In this document: in pieces, positions 7,100-14,912 of the stretch | Position numbering within the stretch: position 1 is the stretch's first letter | Layout: each line of letters opens with the position of its first letter | Origin: Oscillospiraceae bacterium | GTDB taxonomy: Bacteria; Bacillota; Clostridia; Oscillospirales; Ruminococcaceae | Assembly: GCA_031282245.1 (NCBI GenBank) | Contig: JAITEB010000042.1 | Coordinates: forward strand, 1 to 32,076 | DNA length: 32,076 bases | Direction of reading: 5' to 3' | The notes under the pieces: model-generated | The model's database searches: none | Told to the model about the DNA's origin: nothing | The model's input: only the letters and a program-made list of their open reading frames with translations | Translations under genes and position numbers: made by a program

Positions 7100-7711
7100 T
7101 CAATCGGGGTAGTACGCAACTCGAACATTCGAGAGCATTGCCTTATACGCACTGTCAGCGATAGTATATTCGGGTTCAGGGTATTCCTCCCACGCGCCAT
7201 CACCCAAATTGATAACGCCGGAGTACAGCACATCATCGTCCATGTATAGTGTCCCCTCGAAAAAATAACGGTACCGGGAATCTGTCACGGGTGTACCCTT
7301 GCCGTCCGTGAAATCCCAATACACGGCGTAATCGCCTGGTTTTGGCGTGGCGCCGGTTATCGCGTCAATCTCCGAAGAGCGCATATTGCCAGGGTTGGCG
7401 GCGGAAACCCACTCCCGTATGGATTGCGGCCGGCGGCGGTGTCCTTCCCCAGCGGTATAGCGGGTCACATAGAGCGTATCGACATAGTTGCCGTCCATAT
7501 CCTCAATCCAGATTGCGTACTGGTTGGAAGCCACCATGAGCAGATTATCGTATGTGAAAGAAACCTCAAACCGCCTGCCGGTTTGCCGTAAGCCGTCATC
7601 AACATAAAGCGGGCTTATTCCGAAGTTGAAAGGGTTTTTTATTTTGACGACTGCAGCGCTCGCAAGCATGATAACAGCCGCAAGCGTGACAATAATTAGT
7701 TTTTTCCTCAA
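7100..7711 (-). CDS. Exported DUF2271-like protein
   Basis: 203 residues. Residues 1-22 form an uncleaved or Ala-type signal sequence (MRKKLIIVTLAAVIMLASAA). The mature part has the DUF2271/FlgD-like pattern: an N-terminal FEVSFTYDN strand, YAIWIEDMDGNYVDTLYVT, then DAITGATPKPGDYAVYWDFTDGKGTPV, a beta-sandwich fold of unknown function. It overlaps the preceding Rrf2 gene by 4 nt (7708-7711), so the two are translationally coupled. Redox-sensing regulation by the neighbour would be typical but is inference. No obvious terminator follows, and 6900-7099 holds no convincing gene. Confidence 0.8.
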   Translation of the reverse strand: MRKKLIIVTLAAVIMLASAAVVKIKNPFNFGISPLYVDDGLRQTGRRFEVSFTYDNLLMVASNQYAIWIEDMDGNYVDTLYVTRYTAGEGHRRRPQSIREWVSAANPGNMRSSEIDAITGATPKPGDYAVYWDFTDGKGTPVTDSRYRYFFEGTLYMDDDVLYSGVINLGDGAWEEYPEPEYTIADSAYKAMLSNVRVAYYPD

Positions 7712-8139
7712 GGCAGCTTATCCCCCGTCCATATGTTTTCCAAGGTGACGCCCCGCAGGGATTCTTTCATAGCGTTGGCGGCATCTGCAATGCAAACCTC
7801 CACGCGCTTTTTTAGATTGTCGACATGGCTTTGGTCACAGTTGATTCCCGTGTGCAGTTTGAAAAGGGTAGTGTCCTGTTCGACCGCCGTAAAAATATCC
7901 AGCAGGGTAATCTCAGACACTGGCTTTGCAAGAAACGCGCCGCCGCCAGCGCCTTCTTTTGAAGAGGCTATCCCCGCCGCGCTCAGGCTTTTCAGCGTCT
8001 TGACCGCCGATGCAAAAGGGATACCGGCGTATTCGGCGAGCAATTTGCTTGGGACTGCCTGCGCGCCATTTGCCTCATTCAGCGAATGAATGGTTAAGAG
8101 CAACGTAATTCCCTGTGTGAATGAAGTTGAATATCCTAT
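7708..8139 (-). CDS. Rrf2-family winged-helix transcriptional regulator
   Basis: About 144 residues. The N-terminal winged helix shows the family pattern Y-S-T-x-F-T-x-G-I-x-L-L-L, then VPSKLLAEYAGIPFASAVKTL as the recognition helix and a GGGAFLAKP wing. Rrf2 regulators often sense Fe-S clusters or redox state, but the usual three-Cys cluster is absent; only two Cys remain (GINCDQSH and VEVC). The start is unusual: the SD GGAGGT (8147-8152) is spaced 7 nt from ATA at 8137-8139, which aligns with the family's normal N-terminus. The only conventional in-frame start, GTG at 8158-8160, has no SD and lies upstream of this one. Autoregulation through the palindrome at 8166-8198 is likely. Confidence 0.85.
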   Translation of the reverse strand: MGYSTSFTQGITLLLTIHSLNEANGAQAVPSKLLAEYAGIPFASAVKTLKSLSAAGIASSKEGAGGGAFLAKPVSEITLLDIFTAVEQDTTLFKLHTGINCDQSHVDNLKKRVEVCIADAANAMKESLRGVTLENIWTGDKLP

Positions 8140-8165
8140 GATTTCTACCTCCCATCCCACTACTG

Positions 8166-8208
8166 GTTAAACTAAATATATTATATATCTTGTTTAACGA
8201 TTTGTCAA
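8166..8208 (-). promoter_or_regulatory. Consensus promoter inside a 33-bp palindrome (rrf2 operator)
   Basis: Minus strand: TTGACA (8203-8208), exactly 17 nt, TATAAT (8180-8185), both perfect sigma-A consensus. The palindrome 8166-8198 has arms GTTAAACTAAATATAT and ATATATCTTGTTTAAC, with 14 of 16 positions complementary around one central base. It covers the -10 and the start point, as expected for a repressor site. Rrf2 as the bound protein is inference. Confidence 0.75.
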
Positions 8209-8319
8209 GAGGGAAAAATGCCAAGCGCGGCCGTTGCCGCCGCTGGCGAGTGTTGGAATTGTTGCGGCTGCAAACGTCCCTTTTAAAAGCAGCGGGCGGG
8301 CGCAGTCAGCCAGCTGCTC

Positions 8320-10653
8320 TCAAATACCTTTTCTGATAATGCACGCCGCCGCGCTCACATCGTCGTCATGCCCGTCAATACGGCGTTTTTTGGCCTGTTC
8401 ACAAATCTGCCGCGCGAACAGATCCATGTCATAGCCCGCAAAGCCTTCAAGCTCGGCAATCAGCCAGTTCTCCCCTCTTGTGGTCACGCCGTCGGAGACC
8501 ATCAGAACCATGTCGTCTTCGCCCAAAAAAAGCGTCTTTTTATACAGATCAACGCCCTTGAGGATGCCGATCGGGAGCGAATCGCCCTCTATCATAATAG
8601 CCTTTCCCTTTCTGCGAACAAAAGTGGGCGCGGCTCCCGCCTTGATAAACGTCGCCTGGCCGGTGTACAGGTCGATCCCGGTGATATCCGCCGTGGCAAG
8701 CGACTCGTCAACCGATTTGACCAGCAGTGCGGAGTTAACCATTTTGAGGGCGGCGCTGAAATTAAACCCCGCCTTGACCAGACGGCTTATCAGCGAGGCC
8801 GCCATCGCGGAATCCACCGCCGCCGCAGGGCCGCTGCCCATGCCGTCGCTGAGAATCATATAGGCCATGCCTTTTAAATCAGAGAAGCATTCCAGCGTGT
8901 CGCCGCAGAGACGCTCCTCGCCGCAGGCAATTTGTTTTTCGCCGAATTCCGCGCTGTAGCTGGCTTTTTCGTAAAGGGAAAGCTTCAGGACTTTCCCGGC
9001 CTTATCAAGGCAGGGAAGTTCAAATACGCGGTCGCAAAGCTCGCTTAAGTCCAGACCGATTTTTTTGCGGTTGAGGTTTTCAATCTCGTCGCTGCGCAGG
9101 GTTATTTCCAGCGACATGCGCGTATATTTATCCAGGCCGCAATTTACACTTATCGGTTCGACGCCATATTTTTCAAAATATTTTTTGACGGTTCGCGCCG
9201 TGCCGAAATCCAAATTTTCCGTCTCCTGAAATTCCTGTCCAAGCTGCTCAAGGTAGTCTGAGATTCCGCCGAACTGCTCCGCAACGATAGAGCGGATCTC
9301 GTCAATGCGCCGCCTGGCGTTTTCTTTTGAACTGAAGCGGTAATAGCTTGTGTTTATGTTTTCGGCTATTTCCTGCGGGTAAGCGCATTTTTTTTTAAAT
9401 TTTTCGGGGAAGCTTTCCTGGCTGATTTGGCCGTCCCGCCGCAGCTGCGCAACTGTCTCGTACATGTAATTTATCGTGTTCTGGTATTCGTCTTCCCAGC
9501 ACTGGCGGCATTTGGAACAGCGCTTGCATATGCTCTGCGAAGCGTCCATAAAGACAGACGCAATATCCATGCGCTCCATGCCGGAAAGCTTTTCGGACAC
9601 GACCTCAACGGTTCTGCCCACATCCCGCATTGCCCCCGCCGCAAACGAAAGCTTTGTTGTGGCAAGCTCTTTTGCGTCGGCGCGGACATTCGCGCCGTCA
9701 AAGACTTTCCCGAAACTGAAAAGAGACAAAAGCTTCTGCGGGGTCAGCATAAACAAAACAGAAGCGCCCATCACCTCAAACAAAAGCGTAAGCGCGTTCT
9801 GGTCGGAACTGTTCAGCAGGGCAAGAAGCCCGTTCACCGCGATAAACGAGGCCGCAACGCCGATTCTTTCCGCGCCGGAAAAAAGCCCCGCGATTATTCC
9901 CGCAAGACCGTACGCCGCCGTTATCGGGAAAAAAGCCGTGTCAAAAAGCCCTATCGAAACCCCGGCGGTCACTCCCGCCATGCAGCCGAATCCCGCTCCG
10001 CCTTTATAAGCGCAAATGAGAATTATAAACACCGCGAAAAATCTTCCCAGAGAGCAGCCATAAATCCGCACGCCGGAAAGCGCTATTAGCGCCGCGCTGA
10101 ACGCCAGAACGACGCTTACAATATCCTGCTTCTCAGAAACGGCAGTAAGCCCATTCTCGTATAATATAAAAGCCTGCGTGAAAAAATAGGCCATACCGCC
10201 CGCCAGAAGCGCCTCCGTCGCGGCCATGACAATATCATACAGCGTGAAATCTTTCTGGATCAGCATATAGGCCGAAAGCCCGCCCATCACCACAAAGGCC
10301 AGAACCGGCGCGATATAGCGCTTTTCTTTTGCGTTGACACGGAAAATCCGGCCGGCCAGAATTTTTATAATGCCGATCAGAAGAACTGCCGCAAAATATT
10401 TCATGCTTCCGCCAAGAATCCCCGGTATAATATAAGCAAGGCAGGCGCCCAGCATCACCTGAACGGCATAAACGGGCGGGGCCGCCGCGACGACCGCCGC
10501 TCCAAAAGGCGACAGTGAGCCGACCATGCTTGCGTAGGACATGACGAAACCTATCACGAAGCTCATTGCGCCTTTTAAAATTTCGCTTTTGCCGCTGACA
10601 AGGGCTTTGATATTTCTGTTTTTTGGTTTGGATAAAACTGTGTTTGTGGACAT
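8320..10653 (-). CDS. spoIIE: Stage II sporulation protein E, PP2C-type phosphatase
   Basis: 777 residues. SpoIIE dephosphorylates the anti-anti-sigma factor SpoIIAA to activate sigma-F in the forespore and binds FtsZ at the polar septum (family knowledge). About ten membrane helices occupy roughly residues 27-315, followed by a central regulatory region with the Cys cluster CKRCSKCRQCW and then the PPM/PP2C phosphatase. Metal-binding motifs are SDGMGSG (D603), VSDGV (D721) and HDDDVSAA (D763-D765). ATG at 10653 is preceded by GGGGG. Length is slightly below the roughly 830 residues of B. subtilis SpoIIE. It diverges from the Lrp gene across a 191-bp AT-rich gap. No clear terminator is visible at 8219-8319. 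Confidence 0.93.
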   Translation of the reverse strand: MSTNTVLSKPKNRNIKALVSGKSEILKGAMSFVIGFVMSYASMVGSLSPFGAAVVAAAPPVYAVQVMLGACLAYIIPGILGGSMKYFAAVLLIGIIKILAGRIFRVNAKEKRYIAPVLAFVVMGGLSAYMLIQKDFTLYDIVMAATEALLAGGMAYFFTQAFILYENGLTAVSEKQDIVSVVLAFSAALIALSGVRIYGCSLGRFFAVFIILICAYKGGAGFGCMAGVTAGVSIGLFDTAFFPITAAYGLAGIIAGLFSGAERIGVAASFIAVNGLLALLNSSDQNALTLLFEVMGASVLFMLTPQKLLSLFSFGKVFDGANVRADAKELATTKLSFAAGAMRDVGRTVEVVSEKLSGMERMDIASVFMDASQSICKRCSKCRQCWEDEYQNTINYMYETVAQLRRDGQISQESFPEKFKKKCAYPQEIAENINTSYYRFSSKENARRRIDEIRSIVAEQFGGISDYLEQLGQEFQETENLDFGTARTVKKYFEKYGVEPISVNCGLDKYTRMSLEITLRSDEIENLNRKKIGLDLSELCDRVFELPCLDKAGKVLKLSLYEKASYSAEFGEKQIACGEERLCGDTLECFSDLKGMAYMILSDGMGSGPAAAVDSAMAASLISRLVKAGFNFSAALKMVNSALLVKSVDESLATADITGIDLYTGQATFIKAGAAPTFVRRKGKAIMIEGDSLPIGILKGVDLYKKTLFLGEDDMVLMVSDGVTTRGENWLIAELEGFAGYDMDLFARQICEQAKKRRIDGHDDDVSAAACIIRKGI

Positions 10654-10786
10654 GATTTTCTTAGCCCCCTGTTTTTGATGCGCCTTTCAACTATTTGTAT
10701 ATTAAATTATTTTATACTATCAGCAATAAAATTTTTGTAAAAATATGGTAATTTATTTCAGGTCTAAATAAATATTCAAAACTTTC

Positions 10787-10815
10787 TTGACCCCGCGCTT
10801 CTTTTGGCCTATACT
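10787..10815 (+). promoter_or_regulatory. Sigma-A type promoter for the Lrp/AsnC gene
   Basis: TTGACC (10787-10792), 17-nt spacer, TATACT (10810-10815). The start codon follows about 30 nt later. Confidence 0.7.
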
Positions 10816-10844
10816 TCAAGAAGGATTGGAAAGGGGCAAAACAA

Positions 10845-11303
10845 ATGGACGAAATAGACTACAAGATTTTGAAATGCCTTCGGGCAAACGCCCGCCAAAA
10901 AGCCAAAGAAATAAGCAAAAGGGTCAGCCTTTCGGTTTCCTCAGTTCTGGAAAGAATCAAAAAAATGGAAATATCCGGCGTAATTAAAAAATATACAGCC
11001 GTTCTTGACCAGAAGCTGCTTGGCAATGATATTATGGCGATTATTACGGTCAGGCTTGAACACCCGAAATATTACGATGAGTTTACAGAAATGGCGCGGC
11101 AAAACGAGAATATTTCTGTCTGTTTTTATCTCACCGGGGATTACGACTTTATTCTGAAAGTTTTTGCAGGCTCAACAGAAGAGCTTGAGCTTGTTCACCG
11201 GCGCATAAAATATATGAGGGGCGTTTCAGAGACGCGGACTTACATTGCCCTGAAAGAGATAAAAAACGAGATTTCGGCCCTGCCGGATTTTCCGGATGAA
11301 TAA
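10845..11303 (+). CDS. Lrp/AsnC-family transcriptional regulator
   Basis: 152 residues. The N-terminal AsnC-type helix-turn-helix (MDEIDYKILKCLRANARQKA, then the ISKRVSLSVSSVLERIKKME recognition region) precedes a RAM/ACT-like ligand domain (about 70-145) with the typical TGDYDFILKV strand. SD GGAAAGGGG lies 9 nt upstream of ATG. Such proteins sense amino acids as octamers. Its position directly upstream of the arginine genes, in the same direction, makes amino-acid-responsive control of that cluster possible, but argH also has its own promoter, so cotranscription is not required. Confidence 0.9.
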   Translation: MDEIDYKILKCLRANARQKAKEISKRVSLSVSSVLERIKKMEISGVIKKYTAVLDQKLLGNDIMAIITVRLEHPKYYDEFTEMARQNENISVCFYLTGDYDFILKVFAGSTEELELVHRRIKYMRGVSETRTYIALKEIKNEISALPDFPDE

Positions 11304-11342
11304 AGCCCGCTGTTTTAAGTAAATTTTTGTTTAAAACGGCGC

Positions 11343-11398
11343 TTGCCTAAAGTTTATAGATGTGTTATGATAATTCATGATTTACGTATAAATATTCT
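11343..11398 (+). promoter_or_regulatory. argH promoter with ARG-box-like half sites
   Basis: TTGCCT (11343-11348), 17 nt, TATGAT (11366-11371). ATTCA at 11373-11377 and ATTCT at 11394-11398 are exactly 21 bp apart, the usual spacing of tandem ArgR boxes, and lie at and just downstream of the -10. The opposite half of each box matches poorly, so ArgR binding is tentative. Confidence 0.5.
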
Positions 11399-11433
11399 AA
11401 TTTGCTATTGCCGGAAGGGGAACGAAAAAAATT

Positions 11434-12816
11434 ATGCCAATGTGGGCGGGACGTTTTACAAAAGAGCTGAACGCGCAGGCGAACAGCTTTAATTCTTCTA
11501 TAGGTTTTGATTCGCGCATGTTCCGGGAAGACATCCGGGGCTCGCTTGCGCATGCGGAGATGCTTGCGGCGTCGGGGATTATCGGCGCGGAGGATTTATC
11601 GCTGATTCGGGGCGGGCTTGGGGGGATTCTTGAGGATTTGGAAAGCGGCAAACTAAAAATAGACGAAAACTCCGAAGATATACACATGTTTATAGAAGCG
11701 CAGCTTACTTCCCGGATTGGGGACGCCGGCAAGCGGCTTCACACCGCGAGAAGCCGCAACGATCAGGTCGCGCTTGATCTGCGGCTGTATCTTCTGAATA
11801 AAATCCCGGAGCTTGTGGGAGGGCTCAGGCTTTTGACTGAAACTTTATGCAAAATTGCGGAAGAACATACAGAGACGGTCATGCCCGGCTATACGCATTT
11901 GCAGCGCGCCCAGCCGGTAAGCTTTGGGCAGCACCTTATGGCCTATGCACAGATGTTTCTGCGCGACAGAGGCCGCCTTTGCGACTGCATGAAAAGAATG
12001 CGCGAGAACCCTTTGGGCAGCGGGGCGCTTGCCGGAACGACTTACCCGATTGACCGCTTTATGACTTCGGAGCTGCTCGGGCTGGGCAGCCCGTCGGCGA
12101 ACAGCCTTGACGGGGTTTCCGACCGCGATTTCTGCGTTGAGTTTCTTTCGGCGCTTTCGCTGATTATGACGCACCTTTCGCGCTTTTCAGAAGAAATTAT
12201 TCTGTGGTGCTCGTGGGAATTCAAATTTATTGAACTTGACGACGGCTTTGCGACGGGTTCTTCTATTATGCCGCAGAAAAAAAACCCGGATATAGCAGAG
12301 CTTGTGCGCGGCAAAACAGGGCGCGTTTATGGCGGTTTGCTCGCGGTTCTGACTATGCTCAAGGGCTTGCCGCTGGCCTATAACAAAGATATGCAGGAAG
12401 ACAAAGAGGCCGTTTTTGACGCGCTGGACACCGTTCAGGCATGTCTGGGGATTTTTTCTTCTATGTTGGGGACTATGGCGGTTCTGAAAGAAAACATGCG
12501 CGCCGCCGCCGCGCGCGGGTTTATCAACGCGACCGACTGCGCGGACTATCTTGTTAAAAAAGGCCTGCCGTTCAGGGACGCTTACAAAATCACGGGAGGG
12601 CTTGTCGCAAAATGCGTCGCGGAGGGCAAAACACTGGAAACGCTTGACTTGGGCGAGTTCCGGGAGGGTTCGCCCTTGTTTGACGAGGACGTCTATGCGG
12701 CGATAAATTTGGAAAACTGCCTTAGGGGGCGGCTTTCCTATGGCGGGCCTTCGCCGGAGTCCGTCAGAAACCAGATTGAGCTTGTCAGGGGGGAACTTGC
12801 CGCTTGGGAAAAATAA
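11434..12816 (+). CDS. argH: Argininosuccinate lyase
   Basis: 460 residues, the usual family length. It splits argininosuccinate into arginine and fumarate, the last step of arginine synthesis, as a cytosolic homotetramer. Visible motifs are the N-terminal MWAGRF, TARSRNDQVALDLRLY (about 104-119), PGYTHLQRAQPVS with H155, and the fumarase/aspartase superfamily loop GSSIMPQKKNPD with catalytic Ser276/277. SD GGAAGGGGAA precedes ATG by about 14 nt. The 3' end overlaps argC by 13 nt. It is first in the arginine cluster, ahead of the early-pathway genes, which is a less common order. Confidence 0.96.
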   Translation: MPMWAGRFTKELNAQANSFNSSIGFDSRMFREDIRGSLAHAEMLAASGIIGAEDLSLIRGGLGGILEDLESGKLKIDENSEDIHMFIEAQLTSRIGDAGKRLHTARSRNDQVALDLRLYLLNKIPELVGGLRLLTETLCKIAEEHTETVMPGYTHLQRAQPVSFGQHLMAYAQMFLRDRGRLCDCMKRMRENPLGSGALAGTTYPIDRFMTSELLGLGSPSANSLDGVSDRDFCVEFLSALSLIMTHLSRFSEEIILWCSWEFKFIELDDGFATGSSIMPQKKNPDIAELVRGKTGRVYGGLLAVLTMLKGLPLAYNKDMQEDKEAVFDALDTVQACLGIFSSMLGTMAVLKENMRAAAARGFINATDCADYLVKKGLPFRDAYKITGGLVAKCVAEGKTLETLDLGEFREGSPLFDEDVYAAINLENCLRGRLSYGGPSPESVRNQIELVRGELAAWEK

Positions 12817-13838
12817 AAGCTGCTATAATAGGCGCGACTGGCTATGTTGGGGTGGAACTTCTGCGCCTGCTCCTGAACCATCCCGGCGTTGAGACAGCGG
12901 CGGTGAGTTCCGTCAGTTTTGAGGGGAAAAAGCTCAGTGAGGTTTATCCGGGCTTTTATAATATTTTTGACAGGGTGCTTTGCGGCAAAGATGAGGCTAT
13001 TGCGGCGGGGGAAATAATTTTTGCCTCGCTTCCGCACGGAATTTGCGAGCCGCTGGCAAAAAAGTGTCTCGCCGCCGGTAAAAAATTTATCGACTTCGGC
13101 GCGGATTTCCGGCTTGTGAACGAAGAAGATTATAAAAAATGGTACGGCGGGGAATTTGCCGAAAAAGCTCTGCACAACGAGGCTGTCTACGGTCTTCCGG
13201 AGCTTTTTGCCGAAAAGATAAAGGCCGCGCGGCTTGTCGCGAATCCTGGCTGCTACCCGACTTCGGTTATTCTCGGTCTTGCTCCGGCAATAGGGCGGCT
13301 GGGGGATTTTCCGCCTGTTATAGACTCGAAATCGGGAGTGACGGGCGCGGGGCGCGGGCTTGCTCAAAACCTGCACTACGCCGAATGCAACGAAGCTTTC
13401 GCGCCTTATAAAATCGCGGCTCACAGGCATCTCCCGGAAATCGAGCAGGAACTTTCGTTTTTGGCGGGGCGCGAAGTGCGCGTCAGCTTTACGCCGCACC
13501 TTTTGCCGATAAACCGCGGGATTATCTCGACAATATATTTCACGCTTGAAAAAATCGCAGGTCTTGACGAAATTCACGCGCTTTATAAAGATTTTTATAA
13601 AGATAAAACTTTTGTGCGGGTGCTGGAGAAAGGCGAAACGGCCAGCTTGAAAAACGTCCGTTTCTCGAATTTCTGCGATATCTCTCTGCACTATGACGCG
13701 CATGTGAACAGGTTTATAATAGTTTCGGCGATTGACAACATGGTGAAGGGCGCGGCGGGGCAGGCTGTGCAGAACATGAATCTGATGTTTAATCTTCCGG
13801 AGATCGAGGGGCTTGGGGCTGTGCCGCCCGTTTTTTGA
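12804..13838 (+). CDS. argC: N-acetyl-gamma-glutamyl-phosphate reductase
   Basis: 344 residues. It reduces N-acetylglutamyl phosphate to the semialdehyde with NADPH. Seen are the Rossmann motif IIGATGYVGVELLRLL (8-23) and the active-site Cys150 in ANPGCYPTS, with AAHRHLPEIEQEL carrying the second catalytic His. It starts with TTG at 12804, inside the end of argH, with GGGGGGAA about 9 nt upstream. Overlap with argH implies translational coupling. A new promoter follows at 13876. Confidence 0.95.
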   Translation: MGKIKAAIIGATGYVGVELLRLLLNHPGVETAAVSSVSFEGKKLSEVYPGFYNIFDRVLCGKDEAIAAGEIIFASLPHGICEPLAKKCLAAGKKFIDFGADFRLVNEEDYKKWYGGEFAEKALHNEAVYGLPELFAEKIKAARLVANPGCYPTSVILGLAPAIGRLGDFPPVIDSKSGVTGAGRGLAQNLHYAECNEAFAPYKIAAHRHLPEIEQELSFLAGREVRVSFTPHLLPINRGIISTIYFTLEKIAGLDEIHALYKDFYKDKTFVRVLEKGETASLKNVRFSNFCDISLHYDAHVNRFIIVSAIDNMVKGAAGQAVQNMNLMFNLPEIEGLGAVPPVF

Positions 13839-13875
13839 GAAAAGCGGGCAAAACGCGCAGATTTTGAATAACTGT

Positions 13876-13904
13876 TTGCAATCCATCCAAAAATAATATA
13901 AAAT
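13876..13904 (+). promoter_or_regulatory. Internal promoter between argC and the E2-like gene
   Basis: TTGCAA (13876-13881), 17-nt spacer, TAAAAT (13899-13904), in a 149-bp gap with no terminator after argC. It could drive the E2-like gene and argJ-argB separately from argH-argC. Confidence 0.5.
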
Positions 13905-13987
13905 TGTTATTAAAACAGCTTTTGTTTTTTCAGTGCAAAGCTTTAATAAGGCTTTGCAAAATTTTTTATAAAAATGAGGGAGAGCTG

Positions 13988-14881
13988 ATGACAAAAAACA
14001 CCGCGAAAAAAAGAAAACGCCGCTTGGGCGACAGGCGCGACGGCCGCCGCTTGCGTACTCTTGACCCGATTATGGCGATGATGCCTTTTATAATGGACAA
14101 CCGCGCAGGCTCGACAGACTATTTTCATGAGAAAATAGAGGTTACAGAGGCGGAGAAGTATATCCGCCGCAAGCGCGAGGAGGGTCTGAAAGGCTTTGGC
14201 ATGCTTTATCTGGTTTTGGCGGCCTTTGTCAGGATTTCCGCAAAACATCCTGGAATCAACCGCTTTGTTTCGGGACAGCGCGTTTTTGCGCGGGAACAGT
14301 TTGTCGTCAATCTCACCGTTAAGAAAAAGCTTGCGCTGGACGGTCAGGAATCCGTCGTCAAAATGCATTTCGACCGTGATTTGACCGCCGCGCAGGTTTA
14401 TCAGATTGCAAAAAAGGCTGTGGACGAAGGTATACAAAAGGGCGATACAGACGACACAGACAAACTCGCGCGTTTGTTTGCGGTAATACCAAGACCGTTT
14501 CTGCGCTTTGTTATCAAGACTTTGACGTTTCTGGACTATTATGGCGCAATGCCCAAATCAATAGAAGACAGCAGCCCCTTCCATGGGAGTATGTTTATAT
14601 CGGATTTGGCTTCCATCAGGCTGCCCAATCTGGATCATCATCTGTATGAGTTTGGGAATATCCCCCTGTTTGTTGTGCTGGGCGGCAAAAAAACAGAAAA
14701 CGTCCTGCAGGACGACGGAGGCATCGTAAAGAAGAAATATATAGATTTCGGTCTTGGCCTTGACGAGCGTATTTGCGACGGTTTTTATTTCTCGGTCGCT
14801 TTCGGCGCGTTCAAGCATTACATGGCGCATCCGGACGAACTGGATTCCCCGCCGGAAAGGGTTGTTGAAGATATAGACTGA
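13988..14881 (+). CDS. E2-like (2-oxoacid dehydrogenase acyltransferase fold) protein
   Basis: 297 residues, without a lipoyl or subunit-binding domain. ATG at 13988 has the SD GAGGGAGAG; the longer in-frame ATG at 13904 overlaps the promoter. A basic head (RRLGDRRDGRR) precedes a CAT/E2 catalytic fold: NRFVSGQRVF (91-100), SMFISDLASI (201-210), HHLYEFGNIPLFVVLGG (217-233) and the C-terminal DERICDG (259-265). The canonical E2 motif is DHRxxDG, so the catalytic His is Glu260 here while the final DG is kept. Acyltransfer by the standard mechanism is therefore doubtful. It sits between argC and argJ; a link to the acetylated pathway is speculation. I recall similar stand-alone proteins of unknown function. 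Confidence 0.8.
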   Translation: MTKNTAKKRKRRLGDRRDGRRLRTLDPIMAMMPFIMDNRAGSTDYFHEKIEVTEAEKYIRRKREEGLKGFGMLYLVLAAFVRISAKHPGINRFVSGQRVFAREQFVVNLTVKKKLALDGQESVVKMHFDRDLTAAQVYQIAKKAVDEGIQKGDTDDTDKLARLFAVIPRPFLRFVIKTLTFLDYYGAMPKSIEDSSPFHGSMFISDLASIRLPNLDHHLYEFGNIPLFVVLGGKKTENVLQDDGGIVKKKYIDFGLGLDERICDGFYFSVAFGAFKHYMAHPDELDSPPERVVEDID

Positions 14882-14912
14882 TCCGGAAAAATCAAACAAG
14901 GAGCAAAATTAC

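Noticed and set aside
6979-7236. 85-codon - strand frame near the DUF2271 gene
   Set aside because: Mostly overlaps the DUF2271 gene in another frame; its tail covers 6979-7099, but there is no SD.
11304-11433. T-box or other amino-acid riboswitch ahead of argH
   Set aside because: The gap is too short and lacks T-box hallmark sequences; only a promoter and possible ArgR half-sites are seen.
12738-13994. 418-codon open frame on the - strand
   Set aside because: Antisense to argC, which has clear catalytic motifs; Lys/Arg/Phe-rich with no SD.
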